From Motiliproteus sp. MSK22-1 (GTDB taxonomy: Bacteria > Pseudomonadota > Gammaproteobacteria > Pseudomonadales > Balneatricaceae), in assembly GCF_001968815.1 (NCBI RefSeq), contig NZ_MIEQ01000039.1, positions 1-60,045 on the forward strand: 60,045 bases of DNA, read 5' to 3'. Each line of letters starts with the position of its first letter. The stretch's first letter is position 1. Both the position numbers and the translations under genes were made by a program. The notes beneath the pieces are model-generated. The model was given only the letters and a program-made list of their open reading frames with translations. It was not told the origin of the DNA and made no database searches. Positions 20,324 to 29,347 of the stretch are shown here, one piece after another.

Positions 20324-21598
20324 TCAGTGCCAGGGGCACTGACCTTCATGAATATGACGTTCAAAATCTTCGCGGAAATACCTCAACGCACTCTGAATCG
20401 GTTCAGCAGCTCCTGGGGCCAGGGCACAGAAGGTATTTCCGGGTCCCATAAACGTGCATTGCCAGGCCAGTGTTTCCAGATCTTCCATCGTCCCTTTGCC
20501 CTGTTCTATTTTGTCCAGCAGTTGTTCCGCCCAGGGAAGACCATCACGGCAGGGTGTACACCAGCCACAGGATTCCTGAGCAAAAAAGTGGGTGAGATTT
20601 TTAACCATGGCAACGGGGCAGGTTTTGTTGTCGAGAATGATCAACGACCCTGTACCCATGCGGCTGCCCGCCTTACCGATAACATCGTAGTCAAACGCCA
20701 GATCCAGATGTTCGGGTAACAGGAAATCGGTGGATGCGCCGCCGGGCAGGAATCCTCGCATCTGATAACCTTCTTCCATGCCGCCAGCACAGTCTTCAAA
20801 TATCTCACGGATGGGTGTTCCCATAGGAAGCTCCCACAAGCCTGTCCGTTTGACGTTTCCGGTAGCGCCAAATATCTTGGTGCCGCTGTCCTCACCACGT
20901 CCCAGACCTTTAAACCAGTCGGCGCCTTTATCAATGATATGGCTGATGTTGCAGAGTGTTTCACAGTTATTGACGACGGTAGGCTGGCCGAACAGGCCGC
21001 TGACCTGAGGGAAGGGAGGTTTGGCTCTTGGATTGGCTCGTTTGCCTTCGAGAGAGTTGATCAGGGCTGTTTCTTCTCCACAGATATAGCGTCCGGCGCT
21101 GGTATGCAGGTAAAGTTCCAGTCCAAATTCAGATCCCAGTACATTGCTGCCCAGATAGCCTGAGTCATAGGCCTCATGGAGGGCTTTTTCAATATTTCTG
21201 GCAGCTGTGCTGTACTCTGCCCGCAGGAATATAAAGGCTATTTTAGCGCCCAGAGCGTAGGCAGTGACTGCCATACCTTCTATTAGCTGGTGAGGGTTTC
21301 CTTCCATTAATAGCCGGTCTTTAAAGGTACCAGGTTCCATTTCATCTGCGTTACAGACCAAGTATCGCGGCTGCGGTGCATCTTCGCCCCGAGGCATAAA
21401 ACTCCATTTAAGGCCCGCTGGAAATCCTGCCCCGCCGCGTCCTCTGAGGTTGGAGGCCTTGACCTCTGCTATGACTTGATCAGGAGTTAAGTTTTTCAGG
21501 GCTTTCTCCAGCCCTCTGTAGCCGCCAGTCGCCCGATACTCTTTTAGGGACAGAGGACGGCGATCCGGGCGAATGTCTGCTGTCAGGGGCTTATCCAT
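20324..21598 (-). CDS. nuoF: NADH-quinone oxidoreductase subunit F
   Basis: The NADH- and FMN-binding subunit where electrons enter complex I, 424 residues. It shows LRGRGGAGFPAGLKW (NADH/FMN glycine loop), NADEMEPGTFKDR, the FMN region around GAGRYICGEETALINSLEG (seen here as SAGRYICGEE), and the N3 cluster ligands in ESCGWCTPCRDG and a later Cys. AGGAG precedes the ATG. The gap to nuoE is 71 bases. Confidence 0.97.
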   Translation of the reverse strand: MDKPLTADIRPDRRPLSLKEYRATGGYRGLEKALKNLTPDQVIAEVKASNLRGRGGAGFPAGLKWSFMPRGEDAPQPRYLVCNADEMEPGTFKDRLLMEGNPHQLIEGMAVTAYALGAKIAFIFLRAEYSTAARNIEKALHEAYDSGYLGSNVLGSEFGLELYLHTSAGRYICGEETALINSLEGKRANPRAKPPFPQVSGLFGQPTVVNNCETLCNISHIIDKGADWFKGLGRGEDSGTKIFGATGNVKRTGLWELPMGTPIREIFEDCAGGMEEGYQMRGFLPGGASTDFLLPEHLDLAFDYDVIGKAGSRMGTGSLIILDNKTCPVAMVKNLTHFFAQESCGWCTPCRDGLPWAEQLLDKIEQGKGTMEDLETLAWQCTFMGPGNTFCALAPGAAEPIQSALRYFREDFERHIHEGQCPWH

Positions 21599-21669
21599 GA
21601 CTAGCTCCTGTCACCGGGGTCGGTCGTTTAAAAGTCAAGCAACAAAGACCTGAAAAGCTATCCACCAAA

Positions 21670-22224
21670 TTAGTCATGCTTCGTCTCCTTTGACTTTGGT
21701 GGATTTTTTTTAGCGGATGACGTGTTTTGAATAGCCGCAATGAGTTCGTCAACTTTTTCAGTCGTCAGGTTTCCGTGTTGCTGGTCATCGATCATCAGGG
21801 TTGGTGCACGATCACAGTCGCCCAGGCAGACAATAGGCAACAGGGTTATCAATCCGTCGGGGGTGGTTTCTCCAGGTTGAATACCAAGGGTGTGGGTAAG
21901 GTGCTGCCTCATTTTGTCGCTACCTTTAATCCAGCAGCAGACACTGTCGCAAAGCATTATTACGTGTTTACCCACCGGTTGACGGAAGATCAGATTGTAA
22001 AAAGTTGCAACTCCTTCTAATTCTCCCGCAGGCATTTGCAGAAATCGGGCAAGCGCCTCAATACTGCTGTCGGAAACCCAACCTCGGTATTTTTGTACAA
22101 CCTTTAGTCCTTCAATAGCCGCAGCACGGCGCTGAGGATAGTGAGCACATTCAGCCTCAATCTCGCGACGTTCCTCAGTGCTTAGCTCGTTAACATGCAA
22201 GGTTTGAACACTGCTAGCGGACAT
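21670..22224 (-). CDS. nuoE: NADH-quinone oxidoreductase subunit E
   Basis: A thioredoxin-like subunit carrying the 2Fe-2S cluster N1a, 184 residues. Two pairs of ligands are visible in CDSVCCWIKG and VCLGDCDRAP. The C-terminal 20 residues are a Lys/Ser-rich tail. GGAGG precedes the ATG. Confidence 0.96.
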   Translation of the reverse strand: MSASSVQTLHVNELSTEERREIEAECAHYPQRRAAAIEGLKVVQKYRGWVSDSSIEALARFLQMPAGELEGVATFYNLIFRQPVGKHVIMLCDSVCCWIKGSDKMRQHLTHTLGIQPGETTPDGLITLLPIVCLGDCDRAPTLMIDDQQHGNLTTEKVDELIAAIQNTSSAKKNPPKSKETKHD

Positions 22225-22311
22225 TAGCCAAGGCCTCCATAATCTAAACCTTTAGTGTTAACAGCTGCTTATCAGTGCCAAAAATGCACAACTGGTATGT
22301 TTGCACATTGT

Positions 22312-24075
22312 TCACCTATCTACGTCTGCCATTACAAAATCGATACTGGCGATAATTGCAATCAGATCTGCAATCATCAGACCCCTACTGATTAGCGGAA
22401 TCATTTGAAGATGCGCAAATGAAGGGGTGCGAATTCGGGTGCGGTATGACATGGTGCTGCCGTCGCTAATCAGATAATAGCTGTTATTACCCTTGGTCGC
22501 TTCGACGCCGATACTGGCTTCCCCGGCAGGAATTACCGGTCCCCAGCTAACCCCTAAAAAGTGGTCGATCAGCGTTTCAATATCTTTCATAGTCCGGGCT
22601 TTGGGTGGAGGGGTTGTCAGAGGGTGATCTGCTTTGTAAGGGCCTTCGGGCATATTGTTCAGACACTGTCTGATAATTCTGAGGCTCTGGCGCATTTCGT
22701 CCACTCTTACCCGGCAGCGGTCGTAACAATCGCCTCGATTACCGGTTGGGATTTCAAATTCAAAATTTTCGTAGCCGGAATAAGGGCGATGCTTACGCCA
22801 ATCCCAATTAAGACCGGTGGCTCTCAGACCGGGGCCGGTAACACCCCATTCAATGGCTTCTGCTGTTGTGTAATCACCAACGCCAACGGTTCTGCGCTTA
22901 AGTAGGCTGTTATCCATGACCATGCGCTCATATTCGTCCAGACGAGCAGGCAAATAGTCAATAAACTCCCGAATCTTCTGATCCCAACCCTTAGGGAGAT
23001 CCTGCGCGACACCGCCAATTCGAAACCAGCTTGGATGCATTCGTGCTCCGGTAAAGGCTTCGATAATGCCGAACAGTTTTTCCCGATCGATAAACATATA
23101 AAAAACAGGAGAGAGCTGACCTACGTCCTGGGCAAAGGTGCCGTAGAAAACCAAGTGACTGGCGATACGGAAAAGTTCAGCCATCATCACCCGGATAGTT
23201 TTAACCCTATCGGGTACCTGGATACCTGCGAGCTTTTCTACCGCTAGCACGTAGGGCAGGTTGTTCATCACCCCTCCGAGATAATCGATTCGATCGGTAT
23301 AGGGAATGAAACTATGCCAGGACTGGCGTTCTCCCATTTTCTCTGCCGCTCGGTGGTGGTAGCCAATCTCTGGCACTGCGTCGATAATATGTTCACCGTC
23401 CAGCTGTAATATAATTCGAAAAACCCCGTGAACACTGGGATGATTGGGTCCCAGATTGAGGAACATAAAGTCTGTGTCCTCACCCTGGCGTTTCATACCC
23501 CAGTACTCAGGTTTAAATTTCAGGGCTTCCTGTTCTTTTTCTTGTTTTTCGCTGGGGAGACTGAAGGGTTCCATCTCTGTTGCCCGGGCAGGATGCTCTT
23601 TACGCAGGGGATGACCTGTCCATGTGGGAGGGGTGAGTATTCGGCGCTGGTTAGGGTGTCCGTGAAAATTAATACCGAACATATCCCAGACTTCACATTC
23701 ATACCAGTTAGCAGCAGGCCAAAGAGAAGTGATGGTGCTGATGTCCAGATCATTTTCCATCAGCGCAACCTTTAGTCGGACATCATCGTTACGATCATAG
23801 GAAAGTAAATGATATACAACGGTAAAATCTGATTCGGGCTGATCGGTTCGATGGGTTCGTACTCGTTCATCAATCCCGCAGAGGTCGTACAGACAAAGAA
23901 AGGGACCTTCAACCTCAAGCTTGAGATAGTGTAAGACCTGTAACAGTCTCGTTCTATCGACCCAGAGCGTAGATATCTCATCGGCAGTGTATTGCGGCTG
24001 CAGACAGTTATCGCCGAACTGTTGCAGCAATTCAGCCTGTATACCGGAGACTTGGTTGGCGACTATCTGGTCCAT
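22312..24075 (-). CDS. nuoC: NADH-quinone oxidoreductase fused subunits C and D
   Basis: A 587-residue fusion of the NuoC (about 1-180) and NuoD (about 200-587) peripheral subunits, which help form the quinone site next to NuoB. NuoC features include [18 protein letters not shown] and RRILTP. NuoD features include [45 protein letters not shown] and the terminal DFVMADVDR. The fused form is also found in Enterobacteria and Pseudomonas, which fits a gammaproteobacterium. Confidence 0.97.
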   Translation of the reverse strand: MDQIVANQVSGIQAELLQQFGDNCLQPQYTADEISTLWVDRTRLLQVLHYLKLEVEGPFLCLYDLCGIDERVRTHRTDQPESDFTVVYHLLSYDRNDDVRLKVALMENDLDISTITSLWPAANWYECEVWDMFGINFHGHPNQRRILTPPTWTGHPLRKEHPARATEMEPFSLPSEKQEKEQEALKFKPEYWGMKRQGEDTDFMFLNLGPNHPSVHGVFRIILQLDGEHIIDAVPEIGYHHRAAEKMGERQSWHSFIPYTDRIDYLGGVMNNLPYVLAVEKLAGIQVPDRVKTIRVMMAELFRIASHLVFYGTFAQDVGQLSPVFYMFIDREKLFGIIEAFTGARMHPSWFRIGGVAQDLPKGWDQKIREFIDYLPARLDEYERMVMDNSLLKRRTVGVGDYTTAEAIEWGVTGPGLRATGLNWDWRKHRPYSGYENFEFEIPTGNRGDCYDRCRVRVDEMRQSLRIIRQCLNNMPEGPYKADHPLTTPPPKARTMKDIETLIDHFLGVSWGPVIPAGEASIGVEATKGNNSYYLISDGSTMSYRTRIRTPSFAHLQMIPLISRGLMIADLIAIIASIDFVMADVDR

Positions 24076-24190
24076 TGAATTTCGTCTGCCTATATCGGTT
24101 TGATACCTGGTATATGCTAATGGGTCCTAAGGGCCGGGTAATACGTCATATTCAACTGGCTCAGTAACGATGGTCAACTTCTATTCCGTG

Positions 24191-24823
24191 TTAAACCTGA
24201 TCTGGTGTTTTTAGTCCCGTAGCCTGACTTCGTTCAGGCTGTTTAAGGTCCCGTTGAGCTGGCTTTTCCATCTTGTAAACCCCTTGATCACCGACCACCC
24301 AGCTGAGTGGACGACGTTCGGTTCCGATTGATTCCTGTAACAGGGTTAACCCCTGAAGCAGTGCTTCCGGTCTGGGAGGGCAGCCGGGAACATAAACATC
24401 GACCGGCAAAAATTTGTCGACACCCTGCACTACGGAATAGATATCGTACATGCCCCCCGAGTTAGCGCAGGAACCCATGGATATAACCCATCGGGGTTCC
24501 ATCAACTGTTCGTAGAGCCTCTGAACCACGGGAGCCATCTTTCTGAATACGGTTCCTGAAATAACAATCAAGTCTGCTTCTCGGGGGGTTCCACGAATTA
24601 CCTCAGAACCAAAACGCGCAATATCATGACGACTGGTAAAGGCTGTAGCCATTTCAACGTAGCAGCATGAAAGCCCGAAATTGAATGGCCAGACCGAGTT
24701 CTTCCGGCCCCAGGCCACCATATCCTCTAAGCCAGTTAGAATCGTATTGCGACGGACCTCTTCCTCCACCGACCCGCTTGAGGCAATTATTGATTCATCA
24801 GGTGATTGCAGTTTCCAGTCCAT
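24191..24823 (-). CDS. nuoB: NADH-quinone oxidoreductase subunit B
   Basis: Carries the terminal cluster N2 that reduces quinone, about 210 residues. The ligands are in [19 protein letters not shown] and [11 protein letters not shown]. The ATG at 24823 is chosen because it lies seven bases after the nuoA stop with AAGGA upstream; an earlier in-frame ATG (24862) would overlap nuoA and add non-family residues. The C-terminal 25 residues are a polar extension. Confidence 0.95.
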   Translation of the reverse strand: MDWKLQSPDESIIASSGSVEEEVRRNTILTGLEDMVAWGRKNSVWPFNFGLSCCYVEMATAFTSRHDIARFGSEVIRGTPREADLIVISGTVFRKMAPVVQRLYEQLMEPRWVISMGSCANSGGMYDIYSVVQGVDKFLPVDVYVPGCPPRPEALLQGLTLLQESIGTERRPLSWVVGDQGVYKMEKPAQRDLKQPERSQATGLKTPDQV

Positions 24824-24830
24824 AGCGGTT

Positions 24831-25406
24831 CTAATCCTTGTTCTCAGATGGGGGGGATGCAACAGAAGCAGATGACAAGGAGGTATCAGTATTTGATTTA
24901 GAAACTGTAAAAGTTGAACTGGCTGCTGTTATTCCATCTCCTGCTCCGCGAACAGGGGCCGGGCGTCCTTCGAGAATACCGCTTCTTCCCTGTAACGGTG
25001 CCTCTCTGCGATTGGAGCGTCCCTGTGGTCCCCAATCAAGAACCCCCAGTTTCCACAGATAGACCAAAGCCAAACCAAGGATAATAATAAATACCAGAAC
25101 TTCTAAATAACCGGGCCAGCCCGTTTCCCGAAATGCAACTGCCCACGCATAAATAAAAGCAGCTTCGAGATCGAAGATAACGAACAGAATGGCAATCAGA
25201 AAATAGGGTGCCGAGAAACGAATCTGAGCACTGCCAATATGTACGACTCCTGACTCAAAGGGTTCACCCGTTGCTGGCTCTTTGTGTTTTTGCCCCAACA
25301 GATGAGAGAGGGTGAGAATAAACAGTACCAACAACAGTACCACCATAAAATAGGCGGCTAATGGCCAGACATCAGTAAGTTGTGTGCTTAATTCGTTCAA
25401 GACCAT
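24831..25406 (-). CDS. nuoA: NADH-quinone oxidoreductase subunit A with long C-terminal tail
   Basis: A three-helix membrane subunit of complex I and first gene of the operon. Family landmarks are [26 protein letters not shown] and a third helix ending at about residue 125. The protein is 191 residues, whereas typical NuoA has about 120-150. The additional 50 or more residues are Arg/Gly-rich and then Ser/Thr/Ala-rich, with no membrane segment. The tail is in frame and its stop lies just before nuoB, so it is not an obvious frameshift. The promoter should lie in the 300 bases upstream, shared with a divergent CBS gene. Confidence 0.94.
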   Translation of the reverse strand: MVLNELSTQLTDVWPLAAYFMVVLLLVLFILTLSHLLGQKHKEPATGEPFESGVVHIGSAQIRFSAPYFLIAILFVIFDLEAAFIYAWAVAFRETGWPGYLEVLVFIIILGLALVYLWKLGVLDWGPQGRSNRREAPLQGRSGILEGRPAPVRGAGDGITAASSTFTVSKSNTDTSLSSASVASPPSENKD

Positions 25407-25708
25407 CCCCTCTATCGTTCACCTTCAGACCGGGATCCCTTCTTATTGGCTCCAAGATCGACTGCGACGGTAAACACGGCCACTTCAGTGCTCACACCAA
25501 GAAAGTCTAGGCGAAGATTTCAAAATGAAAAGAAATCAACCCTACTAATCTACTTTTATCGAAAAAACACATAGTTAGTTGCAGTGGCTGGATATCAGGG
25601 TCTACGCTTATAATGACTTAGTCTGATGTACAACGATCCATTTAAAACAGAGTCGGTTTTCGCAATAAATAAATGAGGAGAGCCGCCGGTAAGTAAAGGG
25701 GAAAGGAC
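25407..25708. other. Divergent intergenic region between nuoA and the CBS gene
   Basis: About 300 bases with no convincing gene. It must hold the nuo operon promoter and that of the CBS gene, whose GGGGAAAGG ribosome-binding site lies at its right end. No clear consensus promoter or palindrome could be assigned by eye. Confidence 0.5.
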
Positions 25709-26137
25709 ATGAGATCCGTAAAAGTCAGCGACTATATGACAGACTATGTAATGACATTTACAGCAGATACCGATTTGTTTCAAGCCATTGGTACGATGTT
25801 AGAGCGTAAGATCTCAGGCGCACCCGTACTCGATAAAGAAGGTAACGTCATCGGCATTCTGTCGGAGTGGGATTGTCTGAAACGAATTCTTCATGGTAGT
25901 TATTATGAAGAGGTTGGTGGTACCGTGGGAGATTACATGCAAACGGAGGTACTAACCATCAGCCCCAATGATGATATCGTCGATGTGGCGGATAATATTA
26001 CCAAAAAGGGCTGGCGCCGTTCGATACCGGTGATGGATAACGGCAAACTGGTGGGTATTTTAAGTTGTCCGGATATTCTAAAAGTTATTTACGATTTTGA
26101 TGAGCATACGGGAGAGGGAGCCCACGGCAGGGCTTAG
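25709..26137 (+). CDS. Tandem CBS-domain protein
   Basis: A 142-residue cytosolic protein made of two CBS domains (about 1-65 and 72-135), seen as SDYMTD...GAPVLDKEGNVIGILSEWD and GDYMQTEVLTISP...IPVMDNGKLVGILS. CBS pairs bind adenosine nucleotides and regulate partner proteins; no partner domain is attached. A strong ribosome-binding site (GGGGAAAGG, five bases before ATG) supports the start. It is divergent from the nuo operon, so a link to energy status is possible but not shown. Confidence 0.9.
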   Translation: MRSVKVSDYMTDYVMTFTADTDLFQAIGTMLERKISGAPVLDKEGNVIGILSEWDCLKRILHGSYYEEVGGTVGDYMQTEVLTISPNDDIVDVADNITKKGWRRSIPVMDNGKLVGILSCPDILKVIYDFDEHTGEGAHGRA

Positions 26138-26409
26138 GCTAGCTGCCTGGTCTTATCGCTTGGAAAGGACTCATCATTCCGCTACGCTGTCTTTCGCGCA
26201 TTTAGCCATTCTGGAGTTTGCTTAAAAAATAATGGATTTAATGCGAAGGCTCCTTAGCTGAATAGGATTTATTCAACGGTTTCCTTAACAATACTGGTGG
26301 TATTGCAGAGATCTTATGCTTTAAGCTGATTTAGGTTGGTTGGAGCATTCAAATGCAGAAAAGCTGAGATTATGTTTGAGGCGTCAGACGAACCTACATT
26401 GGAAATATT

Positions 26410-26886
26410 GTGAAAAAGCGATTCTTAATATTACTTGTCGTGACACACCTGCTGGTGGGTGTTGTTGGATTTGGAGCAGGGATCTACGCTCTGCCCATTC
26501 TTATCGCGCCGCCTGCTCCCAGTGAATCTGAAATCAAGGAAATGTCCTCGCAAGCTCAGTATTCTGCCAATTTCAGAAAAGATCTGATGGATAGCGATGC
26601 ACTTCATTGGGGAGAAGGTAAAGTTACAATCGGTTCAACGTACATCACTTTAATGGGTGAAGTTGCCCCAGGTCCAGATTACAAGCTTTACCTATCAACT
26701 GAATTCGTCGAGACCGAAGCTGACTTTAAACGATTGAAGACAACTATGGCTCATGTCGGAGAGGTTAAGACCTTTAATAACTTTGTTGTAGCAGTACCTC
26801 CTGACATTGATCCATCCCGTTATAATACCATTATTATATGGTGTGAAACTTTTGGTGAGTTTATTACGTCTGCAAAGTACCAATAA
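26410..26886 (+). CDS. DM13-domain protein, membrane-anchored or exported
   Basis: The 158-residue protein begins with a hydrophobic segment (about 5-32). The remainder matches a DM13 domain: HWGEGKVTIG, EVAPGPDYKLYLS, and the IIIWCETFGEFIT ending. The Cys in IIIWC is a hallmark of DM13, a fold suggested to act in redox reactions or electron transfer. The start is GTG with a weak GGA upstream. Its stop overlaps the next start (TAATG), so the two genes are translationally coupled. Confidence 0.85.
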   Translation: MKKRFLILLVVTHLLVGVVGFGAGIYALPILIAPPAPSESEIKEMSSQAQYSANFRKDLMDSDALHWGEGKVTIGSTYITLMGEVAPGPDYKLYLSTEFVETEADFKRLKTTMAHVGEVKTFNNFVVAVPPDIDPSRYNTIIIWCETFGEFITSAKYQ

Positions 26887-27221
26887 TGAATAATTTATTT
26901 ACCTATATAGAAGCTATAAAAAGTAATAATGAAAAATTGCGTATTATTGATAAAGTAGAAAAAGATCTGTCCTACTGCGACCAGGGCATGACTGTAAATA
27001 GTACTGAAGTTCTGTTTTATTTTTCCAATGGTGTTACTTTGAAATACTGTGTGGAGTTTGATGAAACACTCCAATTATCTGAAGTATGTCCAGAGTGTTG
27101 GATCAGCTATGAGGTGATGGATTCATCGACTGTAAAAATAACCCCGATACGGAAGTCGTTTATTAGTCAGTGCCAAGAGGTTTTTTGGTTAAAAACGCAA
27201 AAGTGCAGGAATAGTCAGTAG
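26886..27221 (+). CDS. Hypothetical protein coupled to the DM13 gene
   Basis: A 111-residue protein I do not recognise. It has no signal peptide or membrane segment and carries five Cys, including CPECW near residue 70. The ATG shares a base with the DM13 stop codon, which is the main reason to accept it as real. AT content is higher than in the flanking genes, suggesting a different origin for this pair. Confidence 0.6.
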   Translation: MNNLFTYIEAIKSNNEKLRIIDKVEKDLSYCDQGMTVNSTEVLFYFSNGVTLKYCVEFDETLQLSEVCPECWISYEVMDSSTVKITPIRKSFISQCQEVFWLKTQKCRNSQ

Positions 27222-27598
27222 AATATATTTTTTATTTGTACGATACTCTTGTGCTGCAAGTCCCCAGGTTATGTTGTGCTTGATGAAGCTGCGCAAATAG
27301 CAGTTTTGATCTCGGTATCACGTCCATCGTATTTTTATCGTGATCGTTGGTCATATTTTGCCAGTTTTATGCGTAAGGGACGATTGAAATGGGCGACGAT
27401 GATGCTGCTAAATACAGAAGTTTGTATCCTTGATAAGCAGATGTTTCATGACTCCCGGAATAGTCGTCTGTCATCCTGGCACTTGCCTTCGGCAAACTGT
27501 TATCGTTCAATGGCAGCCAGGGAAAGGGTCTGTCGCTTGTAAGAAGTCGTATGATTCTCGCTACAAATTCATTGTAATACAGGTGCCGGTAGACAAGT
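27222..27598. other. Intergenic region with a weak small reading frame
   Basis: No recognised gene. A 55-codon frame (27448-27615) has an alternating hydrophobic pattern late in its sequence, but it lacks a good ribosome-binding site and overlaps the next gene's start by 17 bases. Other frames here look random. It may be a decayed gene. Confidence 0.35.
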
Positions 27599-27994
27599 AT
27601 GAATCTGAGCTTTAACCTGGAAGATGCAAGTCAAGTCACTATTGGGGCGTTTGCTCTAGCTGTACCTATTTCGTTTTCTGAAGAGGCTTGGAAACTAGGG
27701 GAAACTCTGCCTTTAACAAACCTTCTCTTTATCTTTGTTCTTTCTGTTCTTTTTCTAAGTTTTTTTGCATATGAAAGTGTGTTTCAGGCAAATATAAAGT
27801 ATAGAGTTTCAGCTTTTGTTATCCGAATAATCATTGCATATATGATAGCAGTATTAGTGGTAGCACTTGTGTTATTTTCACTTAATAAATTTCCTCTCCT
27901 TACAGAACCTGGTATCGCATTAAAGCGGTTGATTGTCATAACCATGCCAGCCTCTATGGGGGCGATTATTGTTGATAGTTTTGATAAGGAATAA
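27599..27994 (+). CDS. DUF2391-like integral membrane protein
   Basis: A 131-residue, highly hydrophobic protein with about four helices. The TIGAFALAVPISFSEEAWKLGETLP opening segment resembles the DUF2391 family of putative membrane proteins of unknown function. The gene is AT-rich compared with its neighbours. No strong ribosome-binding site is seen. Family call is by memory of the N-terminal motif. Confidence 0.6.
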   Translation: MNLSFNLEDASQVTIGAFALAVPISFSEEAWKLGETLPLTNLLFIFVLSVLFLSFFAYESVFQANIKYRVSAFVIRIIIAYMIAVLVVALVLFSLNKFPLLTEPGIALKRLIVITMPASMGAIIVDSFDKE

Positions 27995-28146
27995 GCAGTT
28001 CCTTAAGGAAGTTTAATTAGTGGGGTCAGTCTGTTTGATAAAAATGGATGATAATGTGCAGCTAACCCGGTTAAAAGTCGATACGGTGTAAGAAATGGTC
28101 GGACCAGTGCATTGACGACGATAGTTTTTCAACCGCTATCGCTTTC

Positions 28147-28944
28147 TTATCGTGTTCCATGCTGATTGACTGACTCAACATCGAATCTGCTTCGGCTGAA
28201 ATTTTGTGACTGGCCATCTGCGATACAGTCTACAAAGTGATTAATGGTGGACTTTTTTCGTAAACCAATTTTCAGCCGGTTGCCGCAATTTCCCTCACCT
28301 GTGTAAATTGATTTATCATCATCTGATATACCCACTACAAATCCTGTGTGTCCTTTTCCTCCTGATTTTATCTGGATAAAGATGTCCCCTGGTTTGGGAG
28401 TCCTTGTCTCCATACCAGCCTGACGGGCTATTTTCCACACGGCTTGCACCCCTAAGTGGTGTTTATCACCGATAGGGTATTCCCCCATTATCTCCTTTAA
28501 TGACCATGAAACAAATGCACAACACCAGGCTTTTCCGATAACACCGGTGTCTCCCCAATACTCATCAATATCTACACTACGGTTAGATCCATCGGGAACT
28601 TCAAATACAGGCTTTGCATGTTCTTCAAATATTAAGTCCAGCAATTGCCGCCGTTTTGCTGTTAAGTTTTCTGGGATACTCGGGAGGAAGCTGTTCTTCT
28701 GGGCACTTCCGCTTGGGTTGTTCAGAGCCCACCAGGTTTTGTTACCGACAACACCATCTGGCTTCAATGGGCGTTTCTCTTTATCGATATGCTGTAACTG
28801 GAAAAGGACGACATTATCATGGGTGGTATCTTCAAAAATTCCATGGGAGGGAAGTTTCCCCTCGAAGTATCCGTGGGATGACAGTAGATGTTGTAAATGA
28901 ACGACCTGTTGATCAGCATCGAGTCTGCGTAATGTAGAAGGCAT
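28147..28944 (-). CDS. Peptidoglycan-binding/CHAP-domain hydrolase without signal peptide
   Basis: The 265-residue product has a PG-binding type 1 domain (about 8-76, LQHLLSSHGYF and DGVVGNKTWWAL) and a CHAP amidase/endopeptidase domain (about 95-250). The likely catalytic Cys is 141 in AWCCAFVSW and the His is 199 in GKGHTGFVVG. An AAAAGGAG ribosome-binding site lies seven bases before ATG. There is no signal peptide, so it must leave the cell by lysis or a dedicated secretion system, or act inside. Endolysin, bacteriocin and type VI effector are all possible. No immunity gene, holin or secretion gene is adjacent except unrecognised small frames. Confidence 0.85.
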   Translation of the reverse strand: MPSTLRRLDADQQVVHLQHLLSSHGYFEGKLPSHGIFEDTTHDNVVLFQLQHIDKEKRPLKPDGVVGNKTWWALNNPSGSAQKNSFLPSIPENLTAKRRQLLDLIFEEHAKPVFEVPDGSNRSVDIDEYWGDTGVIGKAWCCAFVSWSLKEIMGEYPIGDKHHLGVQAVWKIARQAGMETRTPKPGDIFIQIKSGGKGHTGFVVGISDDDKSIYTGEGNCGNRLKIGLRKKSTINHFVDCIADGQSQNFSRSRFDVESVNQHGTR

Positions 28945-29347
28945 CAGTTTCTCCTTTTAAGTCTCAGGGTTGTTATTTATCCAGATAAATACTCTCTCCT
29001 GTCTGATTCTCTAAGCAAGTTTGGGTTAGCAGTCATCGCTTATACCCTGAATAAGCATTTGATATGTTGATAGGCGGAGTACGTCGGCCTGTTTGAAACT
29101 GTAGAAACGTATTGCTAAGTATAGACAGTCTGTGATGCGAGGGGCTGACTGAAACCGGTTCAGGATTTCACGGCAGATATCCATAGCGCTCGACTTTTTC
29201 TGAGGTTTTTTGCTCAACTGCTTCATCGTTTTTTTTTAACTGTGTGGATGCGTTGGAGATAACTGGTCCCCTTATAACATCGGTTGAAGAAATGCAGTAA
29301 AATGGTCCGTCTGCGCTATTTTCAGTTATTTTTCGGGTTTTTATTAA
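28945..29347. other. Intergenic region with a doubtful 66-codon frame
   Basis: The minus-strand frame 29026-29226 encodes a 66-residue Lys-rich, helical sequence of plausible composition. It has no ribosome-binding site, only a poly-A run upstream. It lies directly upstream of the CHAP gene and could be a partner, but the evidence is weak. The remainder shows nothing further. Confidence 0.3.

Noticed and set aside
27249-27542. A 97-codon frame after the DM13 partner gene
   Set aside because: Its composition looks random and it has no ribosome-binding site or recognised motif; noted only as part of a decayed region.
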